Source: Pseudomonadota bacterium | GTDB taxonomy: Bacteria > Desulfobacterota > Desulfarculia > Desulfarculales > Desulfarculaceae | Length of the DNA: 61,849 bases | Direction of reading: 5' to 3' | NCBI GenBank assembly: GCA_018902755.1 | Contig: JAHIQI010000064.1 | Coordinates: 1-61,849, forward strand | Shown: positions 1-8,850 of the stretch, one piece after another | Layout: each line of letters starts with the position of its first letter | Position numbering within the stretch: position 1 is the first letter of the stretch | The notes under the pieces: model-generated | The model's input: only the letters and a program-made list of their open reading frames with translations | The model's database searches: none | Told to the model about the DNA's origin: nothing | Translations under genes and position numbers: made by a program

Positions 1-141
1 GAGATGGTGATGCCTGGTGACAACGTGGCCATCGAGGCCAACCTGATCACCCCGATCGCCATGGAAAAAGAGCTTCGCTTCGCCATCCGTGAAGGCGGTC
101 GTACCGTCGGCGCGGGCGTGGTCAGCGAAATCATCGAGTAG
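1..141 (+). CDS. tuf: Elongation factor Tu, C-terminal end (partial)
   Basis: This is the last 46 residues of EF-Tu, the GTPase that delivers aminoacyl-tRNA to the ribosome. The 5' part lies outside the window. The frame is open from base 1 and ends in TAG. It contains the domain III pattern MVMPGDN, then ELRFAIREGGRTVGAG, which is nearly invariant in the family. The gene sits 59 bp upstream of rpsJ, the usual place for tuf at the head of the S10 region, so it is probably co-transcribed with it. Confidence 0.97.
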   Translation, partial: EMVMPGDNVAIEANLITPIAMEKELRFAIREGGRTVGAGVVSEIIE

Positions 142-200
142 GGAGACTTTCAGTCCGCCGCTAGGGCGCGCGAGATAGAGTTAGCCGAGGAGTTGGCCTC

Positions 201-512
<312 letters not shown>

Positions 513-529
513 GCGTCGCGAGGCGACTC

Positions 530-1150
530 ATGCTCAAGGGACTAATAGGAAAAAAGATCGGGATGACCCGCCTGTTCCTCAACGAGGGGAAAGCGGTTCC
601 CGTAACGGTGCTCCAGGTGGGCCCCTGCACTGTGGTGCAGGTGAAAACCTCGGACAAAGAGCAGTACAACGCCCTGCAACTGGGCTTTGGCGAGAAAAAG
701 GCCAGCCGGGCGAACAAGCCCGCCGGCGGCCACTTTGCCAAGGCCGGGGTTGACCCCAAGGCGGTGCTCAAAGAGTTCAAGGTGGATGACACCGCCGAAT
801 TTGAGGTGGGCCAGGAAATCACCGCGGCTATGTTCAGCCGCGGCGAGAAGGTCAATGTGACCGGGCGCACCAAGGGACGTGGTTTCTCCGGTGTAGTCAA
901 GCGCCACGGCTTCAGCGGCGGTCGTAAGACTCACGGTTGCACCACCCACGACTTGCCCGGCTCCATCGGCCAAAGCGCCGATCCCGCCCGGGTGGTCAAA
1001 GGACGTCGCATGCCAGGCCACTACGGTTACGAACGCATGCAGGTTCGCAATCTCAGTGTGGTGGATGTTCGCCCCGAGGACAACCTGGTCTTGGTCAAGG
1101 GCGCAGTGCCCGGGGCCAGGGGCGGTATCGTCTTCATCGAAAAGGCTTAA
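530..1150 (+). CDS. rplC: 50S ribosomal protein L3
   Basis: L3 is a primary 23S rRNA binder near the peptidyl transferase centre. It has 206 residues, the standard length. It opens with LKGLIGKKIGMTRLF and carries the conserved loop region with RTKGRGFSGVVKRHGF and the H-G-S-I-G-like stretch GSIGQSADPARVVKGRRMPG. The order rpsJ-rplC-rplD matches the canonical S10 operon. Confidence 0.98.
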   Translation: MLKGLIGKKIGMTRLFLNEGKAVPVTVLQVGPCTVVQVKTSDKEQYNALQLGFGEKKASRANKPAGGHFAKAGVDPKAVLKEFKVDDTAEFEVGQEITAAMFSRGEKVNVTGRTKGRGFSGVVKRHGFSGGRKTHGCTTHDLPGSIGQSADPARVVKGRRMPGHYGYERMQVRNLSVVDVRPEDNLVLVKGAVPGARGGIVFIEKA

Positions 1151-1169
1151 GCACTCTTAGGTGATCAAG

Positions 1170-1790
1170 ATGCCTACGTTGGATGTATTAGACCGAAATA
1201 ACCAAAAGGTCGGCCAGGTCGAGCTGTCCGAGGCCGTCTTTGGGGCCGAGGTCAAACCGCACCTGCTGCATGAGGTGGTGGTGTGGCAGCTGGCCAAGCG
1301 CCGCGCCGGAACCGCCTGCACCAAAATCCGCAAGGAGGTTCGCGGCGGTGGCCGCAAACCCTGGCGGCAAAAAGGCACCGGCCGCGCCCGCTCGGGCAGC
1401 CGGCGCAGCCCCCTGTGGCGTGGCGGCGGCACCACCTTTGGTCCCAAGCCCCGCGACTACAACTACAACGTGCCCAAGAAGGTCAAAAAGGCCGCTCTGC
1501 GTTCGGCTCTCTCCAGCAAGCTGGGTGAGGAAAAGCTGACCGTGCTGAGAGGCTTCGACCTGGAGTCCATCAAGACCAAGGACTTTGTGGCCGTGCTGAG
1601 CAACCTGGCCGCCGGCGATTGCCTGGTGGTCATCCCCTCCGCCGACGAGATGGTGGAGAAGAGCGGGCGCAACGTGCCCCGGGTGAAGGTGCTCAGGGCC
1701 GAGGGGCTAAACGTCTACGACATCCTCAAACACGACCGGCTCCTGCTGCTCGAGGGCGCGGTGGCCGGAATTGAGGAGGCCCTGTCGTGA
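1170..1790 (+). CDS. rplD: 50S ribosomal protein L4
   Basis: L4 binds 23S rRNA and lines the exit tunnel. In some bacteria it also autoregulates the S10 operon. The protein has 206 residues with the tunnel-loop signature KPWRQKGTGRARSGSRRSP and downstream GGGTTFGPKPRDY. I chose ATG at 1170 because AGGTG sits six bases upstream. A GTG three codons earlier is also open. Its TGA overlaps the GTG of rplW by four bases. Confidence 0.96.
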   Translation: MPTLDVLDRNNQKVGQVELSEAVFGAEVKPHLLHEVVVWQLAKRRAGTACTKIRKEVRGGGRKPWRQKGTGRARSGSRRSPLWRGGGTTFGPKPRDYNYNVPKKVKKAALRSALSSKLGEEKLTVLRGFDLESIKTKDFVAVLSNLAAGDCLVVIPSADEMVEKSGRNVPRVKVLRAEGLNVYDILKHDRLLLLEGAVAGIEEALS

Positions 1791-2077
1791 AAAATTTGAG
1801 AGAAGTGATTCGTCGGCCTCTGGTCACTGAAAAAGGGACCATTGTAAAGGAGTTGGGCAACCAGCTTTTGTTCGAGGTCGATAAACGGGCCACCAAGGTG
1901 GAAATTCGCCAGGCGGTGGAGAAGCTCTTCGAGGTCAAGGTGCTCAAGGTGCGTACCACCAATTGCACCGGTAAAAACAAGCGCATGGGCAAGATCTTGG
2001 GCCGGCGCAGCGACTGGAAGAAGGCCTACGTCACCCTGGCCCCCGGCCACAGCGTGGAGTTCTTCGAGGGGGCGTAA
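1787..2077 (+). CDS. rplW: 50S ribosomal protein L23
   Basis: L23 lies at the tunnel exit and docks trigger factor and SRP. It has 96 residues with the family features RPLVTEKGT near the N-terminus and FEVKVLKVRTTN in the middle. It starts with GTG inside the rplD stop (GTGA overlap), which suggests translational coupling. Confidence 0.97.
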   Translation: MKNLREVIRRPLVTEKGTIVKELGNQLLFEVDKRATKVEIRQAVEKLFEVKVLKVRTTNCTGKNKRMGKILGRRSDWKKAYVTLAPGHSVEFFEGA

Positions 2078-2107
2078 GAGCCCGTCAGCCGAGAGAGGAC
2101 CTGGACC

Positions 2108-2932
2108 ATGGCCATTAAGAAATACAAACCGACTTCGCCGGGGCGGCGCTTTAGGACCTACCTGGAGCGTGAGGAAATCACCCGGACCGAACCGGAAAAG
2201 AGCTTGTTGGAGCCCATCCAAAAAACCGGTGGGCGCAACAACTACGGGCGGGTTACCTCCCGTCACCGGGGCGGCGGACACAAGCGGCGTTATCGGCGCA
2301 TCGACTTTAAGCGGGACAAGTTCGGCGTGCCGGCCAAGGTGGCCAGCATCGAATACGATCCCAACCGCAGCTCCAACATCGCCCTGCTGCACTACCTGGA
2401 CGGCGAGAAGCGCTACATCCTGGCCCCCAAGGGCCTGACCGTAGGCACCACGGTGGTCAGCGGCGACAAGGCAGACATCATGCCGGGCAACGCCATGCCC
2501 CTGGCCAACATCCCCTTGGGCACCCACTTGCACAACGTGGAACTCAAGATCGGGGGGGGCGGTCAGATAGTGCGCTCGGCCGGAACCTATGCCCAACTGA
2601 TGGCCAAGGAATCCGGCTACGCCACCTTGAAGCTGCCTTCCGGCGAGATGCGGCGCGTCCACCTGAACTGCCGGGCTACCATCGGTGAGGTGGGCAACGA
2701 GCAGCACGAGAATTTCAACTGGGGCAAAGCCGGCCGCACCCGGTGGTTGGGCAAGCGGCCCAAGGTCCGTGGCGTGGCCATGAACCCGGTCGATCACCCC
2801 ATGGGCGGCGGCGAGGGACGCAGCAGCGGTGGTCGTCACCCCTGCAGCCCCTGGGGCCAGCCCTCCAAGGGCTACCGCACCCGCAAGAAGAAGCCTTCGG
2901 ACAACTTCATCGTCCGCCGGCGCTATCAGTAG
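2108..2932 (+). CDS. rplB: 50S ribosomal protein L2
   Basis: L2 is essential for subunit association and peptidyl transfer. It has 274 residues, the normal length. It contains GRNNYGRVTSRHRGGGHKRRYR and the catalytic-region signature RGVAMNPVDHPMGGGEG with the conserved histidine, then a basic C-terminal tail. It sits in canonical order between rplW and rpsS. Confidence 0.98.
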   Translation: MAIKKYKPTSPGRRFRTYLEREEITRTEPEKSLLEPIQKTGGRNNYGRVTSRHRGGGHKRRYRRIDFKRDKFGVPAKVASIEYDPNRSSNIALLHYLDGEKRYILAPKGLTVGTTVVSGDKADIMPGNAMPLANIPLGTHLHNVELKIGGGGQIVRSAGTYAQLMAKESGYATLKLPSGEMRRVHLNCRATIGEVGNEQHENFNWGKAGRTRWLGKRPKVRGVAMNPVDHPMGGGEGRSSGGRHPCSPWGQPSKGYRTRKKKPSDNFIVRRRYQ

Positions 2933-2944
2933 TAGGAGCCAGCC

Positions 2945-3223
2945 ATGTCGCGTAGCCTTAAAAAAGGTCCCTTCGTGGACGGACATTTGGCCGGGAAGGT
3001 CGACCAAACCCAGGCATCGGGCAGCCGCAAGGTCATCAAGACCTGGAGCCGCCGCTCAACCATCATGCCTGACTTCGTTGGCTTGACCTTTGCGGTGCAC
3101 AACGGCAAAAAGTTCATTCCGGTGTTCGTGACCGAGAACATGGTGGGGCACAAGTTGGGCGAGTTTTCTCCCACCCGCACCTACTATGGTCACGCTTCGG
3201 ACAAGAAGGGTAAGAAGAGGTAG
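2945..3223 (+). CDS. rpsS: 30S ribosomal protein S19
   Basis: S19 binds 16S rRNA in the head with S13. It has 92 residues and starts SRSLKKGPFVD, a nearly invariant opening. It includes SRRSTIMPDFVG and HKLGEFSPTRTYYGH. rplV begins only four bases after its stop. Confidence 0.98.
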   Translation: MSRSLKKGPFVDGHLAGKVDQTQASGSRKVIKTWSRRSTIMPDFVGLTFAVHNGKKFIPVFVTENMVGHKLGEFSPTRTYYGHASDKKGKKR

Positions 3224-3227
3224 GCCC

Positions 3228-3560
3228 ATGGAAGCGGTGGCCAAAGCCAAATTCGTGCGCATATCCCCCCGCAAGGCCCGTCTGGTGGCCGACGCGGTGC
3301 GGGGAATGAAGGTGGGCGAAGCGCTTAACAAGCTCAAGTTCACCCCCAAAAAAGCGGCCGGTTTGTTCAGCAAGGTGATCAGTTCCGCGGTGGCCAACGC
3401 CACCAACGACAGCAATGTGGACGCCGACAACCTCTACATTAAGCAAGCCTTCGTAGACGGCGGCCCCACTTTGAAGCGTTGGCGCCCCCGGGCCATGGGC
3501 CGGGCCTATATCATTCGCAAACGGACCAGCCACATTACCGTGGTGCTGGACGAGCGCTAG
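3228..3560 (+). CDS. rplV: 50S ribosomal protein L22
   Basis: L22 lines the nascent-peptide tunnel. It has 110 residues and contains AKFVRISPRKARLVAD and, in the tunnel hairpin region, GPTLKRWRPRAMGRA. The ATG at 3228 is four bases past the rpsS stop. A longer in-frame reading upstream would overlap rpsS and adds nothing conserved. Confidence 0.97.
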   Translation: MEAVAKAKFVRISPRKARLVADAVRGMKVGEALNKLKFTPKKAAGLFSKVISSAVANATNDSNVDADNLYIKQAFVDGGPTLKRWRPRAMGRAYIIRKRTSHITVVLDER

Positions 3561-3576
3561 GCAAGGAGAGCTGGTT

Positions 3577-4227
3577 TTGGGTCAGAAGGTACATCCCGTA
3601 GGATTTAGGCTGGGCATCATCCGCACCTGGGATTCCCGCTGGTTCGCGAACAAGGACTACGCAGCCCTGGTCTACGAGGACTGGCAGATCCGCACCTTCG
3701 TAAAGAAGAAGCTCGCTCACGCCGGCGTAAGCCGGATCGAGATCGAGCGTGCGGCGGACAAGGCCAAGATACGCATCCACACCGCGCGGCCGGGCATCGT
3801 CATCGGCAAAAAGGGCTCGGAGATCGAGAACCTCAAGCGCGAGTTGGAAAAGCGGGTCAAGCGCGACGTGATGGTGGACATCCACGAAGTGCGCAAGCCC
3901 GAGATCGACGCCCAGTTGGTGGCCGAGAACGTGGCGGGCCAGTTGCTTCGGCGCATCGCCTTCCGCCGGGCCATGAAGCGGGCGGTCATGAGCGCCATGA
4001 AGTTCGGCGCCCAGGGCATCCGCATCCAGTGCGCCGGCCGTTTGGGCGGCGCGGAGATGGCGCGCCGCGAGTGGTACCGTGAGGGCCGGGTGCCGTTGCA
4101 CACCCTCAGGGCGGACATCGACGTCGGCTTCACCCAGGCGCAGACCACCTACGGCATCATCGGAGTGCAGGTGTTGGTGTTTAAGGGCGAGGTCCTCGAC
4201 GACAGCGACCGCGAGATCAACGCCTAG
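3577..4227 (+). CDS. rpsC: 30S ribosomal protein S3
   Basis: S3 forms part of the mRNA entry channel. It has 216 residues with the opening GQKVHPVGFRLGI, a KH domain with the GKKGSEIENL loop, and the C-terminal CAGRLGGAEMARREW motif. The start is TTG with AAGGAGAG upstream. TTG starts recur several times in this operon. Confidence 0.98.
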   Translation: MGQKVHPVGFRLGIIRTWDSRWFANKDYAALVYEDWQIRTFVKKKLAHAGVSRIEIERAADKAKIRIHTARPGIVIGKKGSEIENLKRELEKRVKRDVMVDIHEVRKPEIDAQLVAENVAGQLLRRIAFRRAMKRAVMSAMKFGAQGIRIQCAGRLGGAEMARREWYREGRVPLHTLRADIDVGFTQAQTTYGIIGVQVLVFKGEVLDDSDREINA

Positions 4228-4268
4228 GGCGAGTTCCGACGGAGATCTAAGGAAAGGCATAGCAGACC

Positions 4269-4676
4269 ATGCTGGCGCCAAAGAGAGTAAGACATCGCAA
4301 GGTCCAAAAAGGCCGCATGCGAGGCAAAGCCCAAAAGGGCAACCGGGTGAGCTTCGGCCAGTTTGGGCTGCAGGCCCTGGACCGGGCGTGGATGGACAAC
4401 CACCAGATCGAGTCCGGCCGTGTCGCCATCACCCGCCACATCAAGCGCGGTGGGCAGGTGTTCATCCGGGTGTTCCCGGATAAGCCCTTTACCTCCAAGC
4501 CGGCGGAAACCCGCATGGGTAAAGGTAAAGGCGCTCCCGAAGGTTGGGTGGCGGTCATCCGTCCCGGGCGCATGATTTTTGAAATTGACGGTGTGACCCG
4601 CGAGGTCGCCCTTGAGGCCCTGAGGTTGGCAAGCCACAAGCTGCCCTTCAAGTGCCGGATCGTGGAGAGGAGCTGA
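4269..4676 (+). CDS. rplP: 50S ribosomal protein L16
   Basis: L16 helps shape the A site of the large subunit. It has 135 residues and opens LAPKRVRHRKVQKGRMRG, with IRVFPDKPFTSKPAETRMGK and GKGAPEGWVAV later. It lies between rpsC and rpmC as in nearly all bacteria. Confidence 0.98.
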   Translation: MLAPKRVRHRKVQKGRMRGKAQKGNRVSFGQFGLQALDRAWMDNHQIESGRVAITRHIKRGGQVFIRVFPDKPFTSKPAETRMGKGKGAPEGWVAVIRPGRMIFEIDGVTREVALEALRLASHKLPFKCRIVERS

Positions 4677-4680
4677 CGCC

Positions 4681-4878
4681 ATGAAGGCCGCTGAGCTCAC
4701 AGAACTCTCGCTGGAGGAGTTGGCCCAGAAGCTGGAGGATTTACGGCAAGAGCTGTTCAACCTCAAGTTTCAGCATTCAACCGGCCAGCTGGAGAACCCC
4801 ATGCGGGTGAATCTGACCAAAAAAGACATCGCCAGGGTGCTGACCTTTATCAATCAGCGCCAGGCCCAGGCGCTTTAG
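4681..4878 (+). CDS. rpmC: 50S ribosomal protein L29
   Basis: L29 is a small helical-hairpin protein at the tunnel exit next to L23. It has 65 residues and contains the family stretch LRQELFNLKFQHSTGQLEN and a C-terminal DIARVLTFINQR helix. It is four bases after rplP. Confidence 0.97.
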   Translation: MKAAELTELSLEELAQKLEDLRQELFNLKFQHSTGQLENPMRVNLTKKDIARVLTFINQRQAQAL

Positions 4879-4891
4879 GGAGTATAATTCC

Positions 4892-5155
4892 ATGGCCGAT
4901 AAGGAACGCGGAAACTCCAAGGCTCTGGCCGGGGTGGTGGTAAGCGACAAAATGGACAAGACGGTGGTGGTCCAGGTAGAGCGCCTGGTAAAACATCCCG
5001 TCTATAAGAAATACGTGCGCCGCCGGGCCAAGTTCATGGCCCACGACGAGAGCAACGATTGCCAGGTGGGCGACACCGTACTCATTCGTCAGAGCCGCCC
5101 CTTGAGCCGTCATAAACGTTGGCGCGTCAGCAAGGTGCTGGAGAGGGTGGCCTAA
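4892..5155 (+). CDS. rpsQ: 30S ribosomal protein S17
   Basis: S17 is an OB-fold primary 16S rRNA binder. It has 87 residues and shows GVVVSDKMDKTVVVQVER and the C-terminal RPLSRHKRWRVSKVLE motif. It is in canonical order rpmC-rpsQ-rplN. Confidence 0.97.
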   Translation: MADKERGNSKALAGVVVSDKMDKTVVVQVERLVKHPVYKKYVRRRAKFMAHDESNDCQVGDTVLIRQSRPLSRHKRWRVSKVLERVA

Positions 5156-5180
5156 GGGCCCCTGCTAGGAGCGATACGCC

Positions 5181-5549
5181 ATGATCCAGCCTGAAACAAA
5201 TCTCCTGGCCGCCGACAACTCCGGCGCCAAGAGGCTCTATTGCATCAAGGTGTTGGGCGGTTCCAAGCGCCGCTATGCCTCGGTGGGTGACATCATCGTG
5301 GTTTCGGTGAAGGAAGCCCTGCCCAACTCCAAGGTGAAAAAGGGCGATGTGATGAAAGCGGTGGTGGTGCGCACGGCCAAGGAAGTACACCGGCCCGACG
5401 GCACCTTCATCAAGTTTGACGACAACTCGGCGGTCCTGATCAACCAGGCTCGCGAGCCCATCGGAACCCGTATCTTCGGGCCGGTGGCCAGGGAACTTAG
5501 GGCTAAGAACTTCATGAAGATCGTTTCCCTGGCTCCCGAGGTCCTGTAG
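5181..5549 (+). CDS. rplN: 50S ribosomal protein L14
   Basis: L14 sits at the subunit interface, where bridges and ribosome-silencing factors bind. It has 122 residues. It opens MIQPETNLLAADNSGAKR and includes GDVMKAVVVRTAKE and the C-terminal IFGPVARELR with KIVSLAPEVL. This is the first gene of the classical spc block. Confidence 0.98.
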   Translation: MIQPETNLLAADNSGAKRLYCIKVLGGSKRRYASVGDIIVVSVKEALPNSKVKKGDVMKAVVVRTAKEVHRPDGTFIKFDDNSAVLINQAREPIGTRIFGPVARELRAKNFMKIVSLAPEVL

Positions 5550-5557
5550 GTTTGGCC

Positions 5558-5881
5558 ATGAAGCAAAAGTTCAGCATCAAAAAGGACGACAAGGTCCTGG
5601 TGATAGCCGGCCGCGAAAAGGGCAAAGTGGGCAAGGTGCTCAAGGTTATCCCGGACAAGGATCGGGCGGTGGTGGAAAAGGTCAACATGATCAAGCGCCA
5701 CACCCGGGCCGGACAGACCAGCCAGGGCGGCATCGTCGAGCGCGAGGCCCCGCTGAATCTGAGCAACTTGTCTCTCTTGTGCCCCAAGTGCAACCAACCG
5801 GTGCGCGTGGGCCGCAAGGAATTGGAAAACGGTAAGTCCGCCCGCTTTTGTGCAAAGTGCGGCGAATTCATGGATAACTAG
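5558..5881 (+). CDS. rplX: 50S ribosomal protein L24, zinc-ribbon form
   Basis: L24 initiates large-subunit assembly. It has 107 residues with an N-terminal KOW domain (KKDDKVLVIAGREKGKVGKV). The C-terminal part carries two cysteine pairs, CPKC and CAKC, about 26 residues apart, which look like a zinc ribbon. The ATG at 5558 is preferred; a TTG two codons earlier is also in frame. A 78-bp gap follows before rplE, longer than most gaps in this run, and I see no gene in it. Confidence 0.96.
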   Translation: MKQKFSIKKDDKVLVIAGREKGKVGKVLKVIPDKDRAVVEKVNMIKRHTRAGQTSQGGIVEREAPLNLSNLSLLCPKCNQPVRVGRKELENGKSARFCAKCGEFMDN

Positions 5882-5959
5882 ACGCGCTGCCAACGCAGGG
5901 CGTCCGGCCCCTGGGACGAGCCGGGACGATACCGGCTTCAACAGAGGAGCTAGAGGAAG

Positions 5960-6517
5960 ATGGAAGCAAAAGCCAAACCCAGGCTGCGTGGGTACTACGA
6001 AGAGCAGGTAGTGCCTCAGCTTATGGAAAACTTCGCCTACGACAACATCATGCGCGTGCCGCGCGTGGTGAAGACGGTGCTCAACATGGGTGTGGGCGAG
6101 GCGATCCAGAACATTAAGGTGCTCGATGCCGCCGCCGTGGAGCTTACCCAGATCGCGGGCCAAAAAGCCCTGATCAACCGGGCCAAGCGCTCCATCGCCT
6201 CCTTCAAATTGAGGGAAGGCATGCCGGTGGGTACTTCGGTGACTCTGCGCAACGAGACCATGTGGTACTTCTTGGACAAGCTGATGCACATTGCTCTCCC
6301 CCGGGTGCGTGACTTCCGCGGAGTCAGCCCCAAGGCTTTTGACGGCCGGGGTAACTACACCCTGGGCATCAAGGAGCACATCATCTTTCCCGAGATCGAG
6401 TACGACAAGATCGACAAGGTCAAGGGAATGAACATCACTATCGTAACCACCGCCCCTACCGATGAGGAGGGCCGGGCCCTGCTGAAGTTGCTGGGCATGC
6501 CCTTCAGGGCAAATTAG
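5960..6517 (+). CDS. rplE: 50S ribosomal protein L5
   Basis: L5 binds 5S rRNA and contacts P-site tRNA. It has 185 residues, with NIMRVPRVVKTVLNMGVGEA near the N-terminus, GQKALINRAKRSIASFKLR, and the C-terminal GMNITIVTTAPTDEEGRALL. A GAGGAG site lies upstream of the ATG. Confidence 0.98.
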   Translation: MEAKAKPRLRGYYEEQVVPQLMENFAYDNIMRVPRVVKTVLNMGVGEAIQNIKVLDAAAVELTQIAGQKALINRAKRSIASFKLREGMPVGTSVTLRNETMWYFLDKLMHIALPRVRDFRGVSPKAFDGRGNYTLGIKEHIIFPEIEYDKIDKVKGMNITIVTTAPTDEEGRALLKLLGMPFRAN

Positions 6518-6532
6518 CGGGAGGCGAGTAAG

Positions 6533-6718
6533 TTGGCCAAAACAGCATTGAGAAATAAGGCCAAGAGTAAGCCCAAATTCAAGGTGCGGGCCTACAACCG
6601 CTGCCCCATTTGCGGCCGGCCCAGGGCCTTTTTACGCAAGTTCGGCATTTGCCGTATCTGCTTCCGCGATATGTCGCTTCGGGGCGAGATCCCCGGCGTG
6701 ATCAAGTCGAGCTGGTAG
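6533..6718 (+). CDS. rpsN: 30S ribosomal protein S14, zinc-binding type
   Basis: S14 is a late-assembling head protein. This is the short zinc-binding form: 61 residues with two CxxC pairs in RCPICGRPRAF and GICRICFRD, rather than the roughly 100-residue zinc-free form. The start is TTG after GGGAGG. It lies between rplE and rpsH, its normal place. Confidence 0.97.
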   Translation: MAKTALRNKAKSKPKFKVRAYNRCPICGRPRAFLRKFGICRICFRDMSLRGEIPGVIKSSW

Positions 6719-6728
6719 GAGAGTCGCC

Positions 6729-7124
6729 ATGTCTATGCAAGATCCCGTGGCCGACCTGCTCACTCGCGTGCGTAACGCGATGATGGCCCATCAAGACGAG
6801 GTGACCATTCCTTCCTCCAAGCTCAAGGCCGCTGTGGCCCGCGTGCTCAAGGAAGAGGGTTACGTCGCCGACCTTTCGGTACAGGCCGATGACAAGCAGG
6901 GGCTTTTGACCATCAAGCTGCGTTACCTGGCCGGCGAGCCGGTCATCGAGGGCATCAAGCGCATCAGCAAGCCCAGCTGCCGGGTGTACGTGGGCTACGA
7001 CCAGATCCCCAAGGTGCGCAGCGGCTTGGGCATCAACATCCTCTCCACCCCCAAGGGCGTCATGAGCGACAAAGCCGCTCGGATCGCCAAGGTGGGCGGT
7101 GAACTCATTTGCGCCGTCTGGTAG
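6729..7124 (+). CDS. rpsH: 30S ribosomal protein S8
   Basis: S8 is a central-domain assembly protein and, in enterobacteria, the spc operon repressor. It has 131 residues. It opens SMQDPVADLLTRVRNAM and ends with the family motif GLGINILSTPKGVMSDKAAR followed by GGELICAVW. Whether it regulates this operon cannot be told from the sequence. Confidence 0.98.
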   Translation: MSMQDPVADLLTRVRNAMMAHQDEVTIPSSKLKAAVARVLKEEGYVADLSVQADDKQGLLTIKLRYLAGEPVIEGIKRISKPSCRVYVGYDQIPKVRSGLGINILSTPKGVMSDKAARIAKVGGELICAVW

Positions 7125-7141
7125 GGGATGGGAGTTAAGCA

Positions 7142-7681
7142 ATGTCTCGCGTAGGTAAACAACCGGTGGTCCTGCCCTCGGGCGTTCAGGTGACCATCGA
7201 AGAAATGAAGATCGAGGTCAAGGGGCCCAAAGGCGCTCTCAGCCGTGAGCTGCACCCCTTGGTGAAGGTCAGCCAGGAAGACGACAAGATCGTCGTGACC
7301 CCGGCCGACGGCTCCCTCAAGGCTCGCGGTCTGTGGGGCCTGTTCCGCTCCCTGGTCGCCAACATGGTGGACGGAGTCAGCAAGGGCTTCACCAAGGTGT
7401 TGGAGATCAACGGCGTGGGCTACCGGGCCGAGGCCGCCGGCGACACCCTGAAGCTGACCTTGGGCTTCAGCCATCCGGTGGAATTCAAGCTTCCCGAGGG
7501 CATCAGCGCTTCGGTGGAGAAAAACACCGTAATCACCCTGGGCGGCATCGACAAAGAGCTCCTGGGTCAAACCGCGGCCACCATCCGAGCCTTCCGGCCT
7601 CCCGAGCCCTACAAGGGCAAAGGCATCAAGTATGCCGAGGAGACCATACGGCGCAAGGTCGGCAAGGCCGGCGTGAAGTAA
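7142..7681 (+). CDS. rplF: 50S ribosomal protein L6
   Basis: L6 lies near the factor-binding site. It has 179 residues with the opening SRVGKQPVVLPSGV, the internal GFTKVLEINGVGYRAE and the C-terminal signature PEPYKGKGIKYAEETIRRK. It is in canonical order between rpsH and rplR. Confidence 0.98.
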   Translation: MSRVGKQPVVLPSGVQVTIEEMKIEVKGPKGALSRELHPLVKVSQEDDKIVVTPADGSLKARGLWGLFRSLVANMVDGVSKGFTKVLEINGVGYRAEAAGDTLKLTLGFSHPVEFKLPEGISASVEKNTVITLGGIDKELLGQTAATIRAFRPPEPYKGKGIKYAEETIRRKVGKAGVK

Positions 7682-7704
7682 CCGGGGCACAGGGGTATAT
7701 AACC

Positions 7705-8073
7705 ATGGGTAAGACCTCAAAGAGAAAAGTCGCCTGGGCCAAGCGCAAGGTGCGGGTGCGCCGTAAGGTGCGCGGCACCAGCGAGCGCCCCCGGCTGTGC
7801 GTGTTCCGCTCCTTGGACAACATCTATGTACAGATCATAGACGATGAGAACGGCAACACCCTGGTCGCGGCCAGCAGCCTGCCTCAGGACCTGAGCGGAC
7901 ACCAGGGACACCGCGGCAACGTGGAAACCGCCAAAAAGGTGGGCGCGGCCATAGCGGCCAAGGCCCAGGCCAAGGGCATCAAGCAGGTGGTTTTCGACCG
8001 CAATGGATTTTTGTACCACGGCCGAGTGAAAGCTCTGGCCGAGGCGGCCCGCGAAGCGGGTCTGGATTTCTAA
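7705..8073 (+). CDS. rplR: 50S ribosomal protein L18
   Basis: L18 carries 5S rRNA into the large subunit. It has 122 residues and includes RGTSERPRLCVFRS, then VVFDRNGFLYHGRVKALAEA and the terminal AREAGLDF. The ATG at 7705 gives the usual length. Longer reading frames upstream overlap rplF and are not conserved. Confidence 0.97.
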   Translation: MGKTSKRKVAWAKRKVRVRRKVRGTSERPRLCVFRSLDNIYVQIIDDENGNTLVAASSLPQDLSGHQGHRGNVETAKKVGAAIAAKAQAKGIKQVVFDRNGFLYHGRVKALAEAAREAGLDF

Positions 8074-8111
8074 GAAGCGCCTAGGCGTTTCTTGATAAGA
8101 GGAAAAAGGCC

Positions 8112-8630
8112 TTGCTGGACAGACGCAGACGAAGAGAAGTGAGCGAGGAAGAAAACCAGCTCATTGATAAGGTGGTGCACATCAACCGCGTGGCCAAGGT
8201 GGTCAAGGGCGGGCGCCGCTTCTCCTTCGCGGCCGTGGTCGTGGTGGGAGATGGACAGGGGAGCGTGGGTTTCGGCCTGGGCAAGGCCAACGAAGTGCCT
8301 GAGGCCATCCGCAAGGGCGTGGAAAAAGCCAAACGCGACATGACCCCCATACCTCTGGCCGAGGGGACCATTCCCCACGAGATCATCGGCCGCTTCGGGG
8401 CGGGCAAGGTGCTCTTGAAGCCCGCTCGTCCCGGAACCGGGGTTATCGCCGGCGGCGCGGTGCGCGCGGTCTTGGAGGCTGCCGGGGTCACCGACATCCT
8501 CACCAAGGTGTTGGGCACCCACAACCCCCACAACGTGATCAAAGCCACCATGGAGGGACTGCGCTCCCTCAAGAGCCCCGAGGACATGGCCAAGCGCCGC
8601 GCCCTGCCGGTGGACCAGGTGGTGGCCTAA
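8112..8630 (+). CDS. rpsE: 30S ribosomal protein S5
   Basis: S5 contributes to decoding fidelity and mRNA unwinding. It has 172 residues with the N-terminal KVVHINRVAKVVKGGRRFSF double-stranded RNA-binding stretch, GSVGFGLGKANEVPEAIRK, and TDILTKVLGTHNPHNVIKAT. The start is TTG with AAGAGGAAAAAG upstream. Confidence 0.97.
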   Translation: MLDRRRRREVSEEENQLIDKVVHINRVAKVVKGGRRFSFAAVVVVGDGQGSVGFGLGKANEVPEAIRKGVEKAKRDMTPIPLAEGTIPHEIIGRFGAGKVLLKPARPGTGVIAGGAVRAVLEAAGVTDILTKVLGTHNPHNVIKATMEGLRSLKSPEDMAKRRALPVDQVVA

Positions 8631-8648
8631 GGGCCGGAGAGGTGCGAC

Positions 8649-8840
8649 ATGGCAGATAAAACCTTTCAGGTCAAGCTGGTAAGAAGCGGTATTGGCCGCC
8701 CCAAACGGCACCGGGACACCCTCAAGGGTCTGGGCCTGACCAAGATGAACAAGGTCATGACCCTCAACGACACCCCGGCCATCAGGGGCATGGTCAAAAA
8801 GGTCGAGCACCTGGTCCTGGTGCTGGCCGACGAGAAGTAG
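8649..8840 (+). CDS. rpmD: 50S ribosomal protein L30
   Basis: L30 is a small large-subunit protein. It has 63 residues, with the family pattern VKLVRSGIGRPKRHRDTLKG and MNKVMTLNDTPAIRGMVKKV. It lies between rpsE and rplO, as expected. Confidence 0.96.
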   Translation: MADKTFQVKLVRSGIGRPKRHRDTLKGLGLTKMNKVMTLNDTPAIRGMVKKVEHLVLVLADEK

Positions 8841-8850
8841 AGGAAGCACC